A DNA stretch of 64,000 nt from Methanoregulaceae archaeon UBA467 (GTDB lineage: Archaea > Halobacteriota > Methanomicrobia > Methanomicrobiales > Methanospirillaceae), in NCBI GenBank assembly GCA_002503825.1, contig DASP01000012.1, positions 62,001 through 126,000 on the forward strand, given 5' to 3'. The notes under the pieces were generated by a model. The model saw nothing but the letters and a program-made list of their open reading frames with translations, did not search any database and was not told the DNA's origin. This document shows, in pieces, positions 59,619 to 64,000 of the stretch (its first letter is position 1; every line of letters starts with the position of its first letter). A program made the position numbers and the translations under genes.

Positions 59619-60462
59619 CGCCATATCCAGATTCGGGGACAGCATCTACCAGCACGGCCATCACAACGACCGGATTTACCTGATGAAACTGTCAACCGCG
59701 GATGTCCCTGACATTATTTACTTTTTTGAGGATATATCGCAGAAAAACAGGTACTCTAAAATTTTTGTCAAGGTTCCCGCTTCTGCAGGAACCGGGTTCC
59801 TGAGTCGCGGCTACCAGGTAGAGGCCAGAATTCCCGGGTTTTACCGGGGTCTGGAAGACGGTCTTTTCATGGCCAGGTACCTCGATGACCGGAGGGGCCT
59901 GGAAGGCGATATGAACAAAATCCGCGGAATTATCAGGGAGAGCGTACAAAAGGCAGAAGAGTACCGGCGACGGGATCTTTCCGGGGGATATACGCTGCAG
60001 GCGTGCGGAAACGATGATGCAGATGAAATTGCCGATCTCTACGGCCGTGTTTTTGAGTCTTACCCTTTTCCAATCGATGATCCAGGGTATATCAGGGAAA
60101 CCATGCAGGACAATTTCCGGTATTTCTCGGTCATGAAGGACGGGGAGATCGTGGCAGTCGCTTCCACCGAGATGAACAGGCAGGATAAAAACGTTGAGAT
60201 GACGGACTTTGCCACGGACCCGCGGCACGCCGGCCTGAACCTGGCCGGCCACCTGCTCGAACTGATGGAGCGTGAAATGAGGGATGACGGGATGAAGCTC
60301 GCATTCACTATCTGCAGGTCCCTTTCCGTCCCGATGAATATCACGTTTGCCAGGGCAGGATACCGCTATGTGGGAACGCTCCTGAACAATACCAATATCT
60401 GCGGCTCATTTGAAAGCATGAATGTATGGTTTAAAACAATTGATAACGGTATAAACGCCTGA
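59611..60462 (+). CDS. ablB: Beta-lysine N-acetyltransferase
   Basis: 283 residues. The ATG at 59611 overlaps the end of ablA by eight bases (ATGAGTGA). The C-terminal half is a GNAT fold with the acetyl-CoA region [20 protein letters not shown] and the VAVASTEMN strand. It acetylates beta-lysine on the epsilon nitrogen. The N-terminal half (about 1-120) is a family-specific domain, present in full, so the enzyme looks intact. Confidence 0.93.
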   Translation: MSDAISRFGDSIYQHGHHNDRIYLMKLSTADVPDIIYFFEDISQKNRYSKIFVKVPASAGTGFLSRGYQVEARIPGFYRGLEDGLFMARYLDDRRGLEGDMNKIRGIIRESVQKAEEYRRRDLSGGYTLQACGNDDADEIADLYGRVFESYPFPIDDPGYIRETMQDNFRYFSVMKDGEIVAVASTEMNRQDKNVEMTDFATDPRHAGLNLAGHLLELMEREMRDDGMKLAFTICRSLSVPMNITFARAGYRYVGTLLNNTNICGSFESMNVWFKTIDNGINA

Positions 60463-60857
60463 AAATGAGAATTTCATTAAAATCTTTTTCATACGCCAGG
60501 ATTATCAGTATATCGGGAATTGTGCCGGAATGAACCGCCCGGGGATTGTAATACTATAAAATGAGAAAAGTCCGGTATCGCACTGAAACCAGGGGTTTCC
60601 GGAGAACCTGTCCATACCGCCAGCCTTTGAGTTCATGTCTGGCATATGGGTCAGAGTTTTTACGTATTTCCGGATACGGATGCATGACAGCGGTGAAGCG
60701 AAATGCTGAAATTTTTTATTTGAGAGGATGTGCAAACCTGAATTTTTTGGCTGCTTGTGCATTTCACCTGGAATTATTCCGGAAAAATTGAATGGAAATC
60801 AGATATCCGGATTTACGTGAGGTAATGAAATCCGGCGGTGTAATATCCGGGGCATCC
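60463..60857. other. Intergenic between convergent genes
   Basis: AT-rich DNA without a supported gene; short frames on both strands have no recognisable sequence. Confidence 0.4.
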
Positions 60858-61301
60858 CTACCATTTTTTATAGGGAAGGAATTTTCCATTCAATTCTATA
60901 ACTACTCTGTCTCCTTTGGGATCCTCCTTTTTCCTGATGTCTATCTCGAAGTCGATTGCACTCATGATTCCATCGCCAAACATCTCATGGACGATTGATT
61001 TCATCGGAACGCCATAAATGGCCATAATCTCATACAGCCTGTAGATGAGCGGATCTGTCGGGACGGTAGTTGAGAGGGCACCTTTATACGGGCATTCCTG
61101 GAGCAGTCTGCCGCATTCGGGATCCAGTCCGAGAATTGCGACGACTTTTTCCGACTCCTCTTTGCTCATACTTGCCTGGCCATGGAGAGCTGATGCTACC
61201 CAGACCTTATGTTTTCCAATCTTTCGTGCAATTTCCTCAAATGTGAGATTCTTCTGACGCATTGCATCGATGATCTTTTCAGTACATTCTTCTCGTTTCA
61301 A
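60858..61301 (-). CDS. cynS: Cyanate hydratase (cyanase)
   Basis: 147 residues. The start is placed at a TTG at 61301 because AGGAGGTGA lies eight bases before it; a GTG at 61313 falls inside that ribosome site. An N-terminal HTH-like domain (about 1-75) precedes the catalytic domain. The catalytic triad is complete: Arg88 and Glu91 in PLIYRLYEIM, Ser114 in GDGIMSAIDF, at the same spacing as in the Escherichia coli enzyme. It converts cyanate and bicarbonate to carbamate, hence ammonia and CO2. No cyanate transporter or carbonic anhydrase gene is adjacent. Confidence 0.95.
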   Translation of the reverse strand: MKREECTEKIIDAMRQKNLTFEEIARKIGKHKVWVASALHGQASMSKEESEKVVAILGLDPECGRLLQECPYKGALSTTVPTDPLIYRLYEIMAIYGVPMKSIVHEMFGDGIMSAIDFEIDIRKKEDPKGDRVVIELNGKFLPYKKW

Positions 61302-61689
61302 CCTTTTCTTCACCTCCTTTTACTAAGAAAGAAGTATCCTTCCATCATTTATATAATTTTTTATTTTGAATTGTTAAATTATGAAATGCGACGGAACAAT
61401 GAATCGTGAAGGCACCAGGGGATACCACGGCAATCCTGACGGAAGCAGCACCCTTGTTCGCAGAAAGTATGATATGTGAACAATCCTGTTTTATTTTTCA
61501 CGCATTATTTCCAGGTACTTGTAGATACGGTCAATATAATATCCCACAAAATCGCCTTTTCTACCAGACATTACGACGCGAAAGGGATTATCTGATAGAT
61601 ATATAAGAATCTGAAGATTAAATCATCCGGAATCCGGACTGACATTTGCAGACGCGAAAAGTGTTGCAGGACTGCATCGCCTGATCCCT
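61302..61689. other. Intergenic with cyanase promoter
   Basis: On the minus strand AAATTATATAAAT (61346-61358) is a strong TATA box about 45-55 bases before the cyanase start. The remainder holds no supported gene. Confidence 0.5.
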
Positions 61690-63960
61690 TTACTCTTCCG
61701 TTCCACACGTGAAAAAGAACGTCGTCCCCTTGCCGGGCGTTGATTCCACCCAGATTTTACCGCCATGCAGTTCGATAATCCGGTGCACAATGGCGAGGCC
61801 GACCCCGGTCCCTTCGTATTCCCCGGCATCATGCAGTCTCTGGAACACCCCGAAGATCTTGTCTGCATACTTCATGTCAAACCCGATACCGTTATCCCGG
61901 ATAAAAAAGACCGGCCGGCCGTCCTGTTCGATAAAGCCGATCTCCACCTCAGGGTGCTCACATGTGCATGTGAACTTGATGGCATTTGAGAGGAGGTTGG
62001 TAAACACCTGCCTGAAAAGGACCGGGTCCCCGTGACAGGGCGGCAGGTCGCCAATGATAAACTCCATCTTCTCGGTGTCGGGATCGCTCCTGAGGTCCTG
62101 GAGGATCTCGCGGATAAGCGATGCAGGATATATCGTAGTTTTCTGCAGCGATCGCTGCCCCAGCTTTGAGAAACTAAGGAGGTCATCGATCAGCCGGCCC
62201 ATATCGTGGGCATTCGTACGCATGAGTTCAAGGTATCGCCTGTCCTTTTCCGGGATCCCGGGGAGCTCCTGCAACAGGATGGAGGAGTATCCCGAGATCG
62301 CCCTGAGCGGGGCCCTCAAATCATGCGAGACCGAATAGGTGAACGACTCCAGGTTCCGGTTCACTTCCGTGAGCTGACGGGTACGGTCGGCTACCCTCTG
62401 CTCAAGCTCGTTGTTAAGATCTGAGATCTCATTTTCTATCTGCTTGAGGCGGGTGATGTCATTGCCGATGGAGAGCATCCCGGTGAGATTTCCCTCGTCG
62501 TCATAAAGGGGCTGATTGGTCCAGGATATCCATATCCGGCTCCCGTCTTTTTTCGTGTTCTCGTTCTCGCTCACCTCGTACCTGTCTGAATGGAGGATGA
62601 TGTCATGGATTTTGGCCCTGAGGTCCATGCCACGGCTGTCGGTCGCGGGCACAATCGTCCCTATGAGGTTCTTCCCCAGAATCTCCTCTTTTGTATACCC
62701 GAAAAATTTCTGGGCATACTGGTTGATGAAGGTGACATTTCCCGAGGTATCGAACCGGAGGATAATACTGTTGGCGCTCTGCACGAGGGTGCGGTAGTTT
62801 TCTTCGCTTTCCCTGAGTTCCACGATCATGGTTTTTAACCGGGAGACCATGGTCGATACGCTCTCTCCGAGCCGGACCAGGTCTTCACCGAGAGGCAGGG
62901 AAAGGGGGTGGTCGAGGTCGCCGGCTGCAATGATGTCCACGTCCTCCACCATTCTCGTGATGGGGCGGGTAAGGCTCCGGATCGTGAGAAATGCAAGAAA
63001 CGCACAGAGAATAAGCAGCATTGCCCCGAGCGAGATGTAAAAGGTTACACTGGAGGCAACGGCCTGTCGTATGGGAAGGTCGGAATACTCAAGCTCGATT
63101 ATCCGGCTCACATCAGACCCGTAGCGCTCGTCTTTTAAGTCGATGAACAGGTACCGGGTGGTGGCGCCCAACGTGCCGGGGATCTCGATGGTGGTCCGGT
63201 TCGCAAGGATACCTGTCAGCAGATCCTTTTTCGCAGGGTCGGTGATCTCGACCGATGAGTCATTGATCCGCTCCCGGAGCGTGGTTTCATAGACGTGGAC
63301 CTCGTCAAGGTATGGGTTGGACTGCTCCACCTGCCGGATGAGGTCCCTGTCGAGGTACCGGAAACTTCCCGCCGTAAGATCCTTTAGTGTAAGGCCGAGT
63401 TCCAGGACATACCGGTGATCCGGGGTCGGCATATACGCAAACTTTTTCAGCGCACCGGTGCTTTTCTCACTCACGATCCGGTCAGGGAAGATCCCTTCAC
63501 TGTTCCGGATCCCGTCCAGGTACTCTACAAAATAGGGGGCAAATTCACGAAAATCCAGGCCGACCTCGGGGGCGTAGGTGGAATAGACAATGGTGGCGTT
63601 CTCATCGATGACATAAAGCTCAATCTCCCCGCCAAGCGCCGATTTGACTGATTCCAGGTCCATTTTTGAGGGGTCTCTTCCGGAACGTTCATATTCTTCC
63701 ATAAAACAGGGAAACGACTCCACCATCCGGCGGTTCAGGCTTTCATCATAGATGCGGATCCCTTCTTCCTTGGTTGAAAAGACTACCGCGAGGTTGTTCT
63801 CGGTCTGCAATTCCAGCGCCAGGGCATTCTCCTGCATGGTATGCTCCGTCACCATGTAACTGATACAGATAATACCGGCTACCGCGATTATCAGGATAAG
63901 GAAAATGGCACCGATCAGGTAAGTGGAGAAAGGATACCCCCCATGACATTGTTGTTTCAT
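61690..63960 (-). CDS. Membrane sensor histidine kinase: dCache, HAMP, PAS, kinase
   Basis: 756 residues. A membrane helix (about 13-36), an external double-Cache sensor (about 45-295), a second helix (about 302-325), HAMP (about 326-380) and one PAS/PAC (about 390-510) lead to the kinase. The phospho-acceptor His is in SVSHDLRAPLRAISGY, a HisKA motif unlike the ITRHD type of the other two kinases here. The ATP domain has NLLSNAIKF, DNGIGFD and GTGVGLAIV. The Cache part should bind a small external ligand such as an amino or carboxylic acid. No response regulator is visible before the window ends. Confidence 0.94.
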   Translation of the reverse strand: MKQQCHGGYPFSTYLIGAIFLILIIAVAGIICISYMVTEHTMQENALALELQTENNLAVVFSTKEEGIRIYDESLNRRMVESFPCFMEEYERSGRDPSKMDLESVKSALGGEIELYVIDENATIVYSTYAPEVGLDFREFAPYFVEYLDGIRNSEGIFPDRIVSEKSTGALKKFAYMPTPDHRYVLELGLTLKDLTAGSFRYLDRDLIRQVEQSNPYLDEVHVYETTLRERINDSSVEITDPAKKDLLTGILANRTTIEIPGTLGATTRYLFIDLKDERYGSDVSRIIELEYSDLPIRQAVASSVTFYISLGAMLLILCAFLAFLTIRSLTRPITRMVEDVDIIAAGDLDHPLSLPLGEDLVRLGESVSTMVSRLKTMIVELRESEENYRTLVQSANSIILRFDTSGNVTFINQYAQKFFGYTKEEILGKNLIGTIVPATDSRGMDLRAKIHDIILHSDRYEVSENENTKKDGSRIWISWTNQPLYDDEGNLTGMLSIGNDITRLKQIENEISDLNNELEQRVADRTRQLTEVNRNLESFTYSVSHDLRAPLRAISGYSSILLQELPGIPEKDRRYLELMRTNAHDMGRLIDDLLSFSKLGQRSLQKTTIYPASLIREILQDLRSDPDTEKMEFIIGDLPPCHGDPVLFRQVFTNLLSNAIKFTCTCEHPEVEIGFIEQDGRPVFFIRDNGIGFDMKYADKIFGVFQRLHDAGEYEGTGVGLAIVHRIIELHGGKIWVESTPGKGTTFFFTCGTEE

Positions 63961-64000
63961 CCGGCCCCGTTAACTAATATTATCTGGTGAGAGGGGGAAC

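Overview
The window is chromosomal DNA from a methanogenic archaeon, most likely of the order Methanomicrobiales (a Methanoregula/Methanosphaerula-like genome; this is inference, not a database result). The signs are a coenzyme M biosynthesis operon of the cysteate synthase/ComDE type with methanogenesis marker 16, many PKD, PEGA and beta-helix surface proteins, an archaeal type IV pilin, TATA-type promoters with GGTGA/GGAGG ribosome sites, and the lysine aminomutase/beta-lysine acetyltransferase osmolyte pair. I saw no rRNA, tRNA, CRISPR array, insertion sequence or prophage.

Layout. 0-30 kb is mostly cell-surface and signalling genes: a cohesin-like/PKD protein, a six-PAS hybrid sensor kinase, a PKD/PEGA protein, an MFS exporter, glutaminyl cyclase, an isolated IolB-like isomerase, a frameshifted S-layer-type protein followed by an ABC-2 exporter, an acetate channel, a pilin, a LolA-like/chagasin-like lipoprotein, a triple-Cache lipoprotein, a 1493-residue beta-helix protein and an exported beta-carbonic anhydrase followed by an 84-bp tandem repeat. 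30-33 kb holds an esterase and a pyruvate-decarboxylase-like enzyme, transcribed divergently. 33.8-40.2 kb is the coenzyme M block: a divergent HTH regulator, then an overlapping six-gene operon (ABC-type ATPase, HypB-like GTPase, Fe-S protein, marker 16, cysteate synthase, ComDE). 40-51 kb has a transglutaminase-type lipoprotein, a TPR protein with a methyltransferase, a UspA protein, a SulP transporter, an M20 dipeptidase and a sensor kinase divergent from a membrane protein. 51.6-60.5 kb is ion and osmolyte physiology: a Kef-type antiporter with TrkA domains, a sodium symporter of the SNF family, a second CPA antiporter and the ablA-ablB operon. The window ends with cyanase and a dCache/HAMP/PAS sensor kinase.

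How the genes fit together. The CoM operon would take phosphoserine plus sulfite to cysteate and, after a transaminase not seen here, to sulfopyruvate and sulfoacetaldehyde. The remaining aldehyde-to-thiol step has a plausible candidate in marker 16, which belongs to the homocysteine-biosynthesis (DUF39) family, and the three upstream genes look like a maturation or electron-supply module for it. The 51.6-60.5 kb block would serve cation homeostasis and compatible-solute supply in salt stress.

Decay is visible in three places: a GNAT acetyltransferase with an in-frame stop (2682-3035), a C-terminal fragment of a C_GCAxxG_C_C family protein (57403-57558), and the S-layer-type gene broken at a run of seven G (about 14924-14930).
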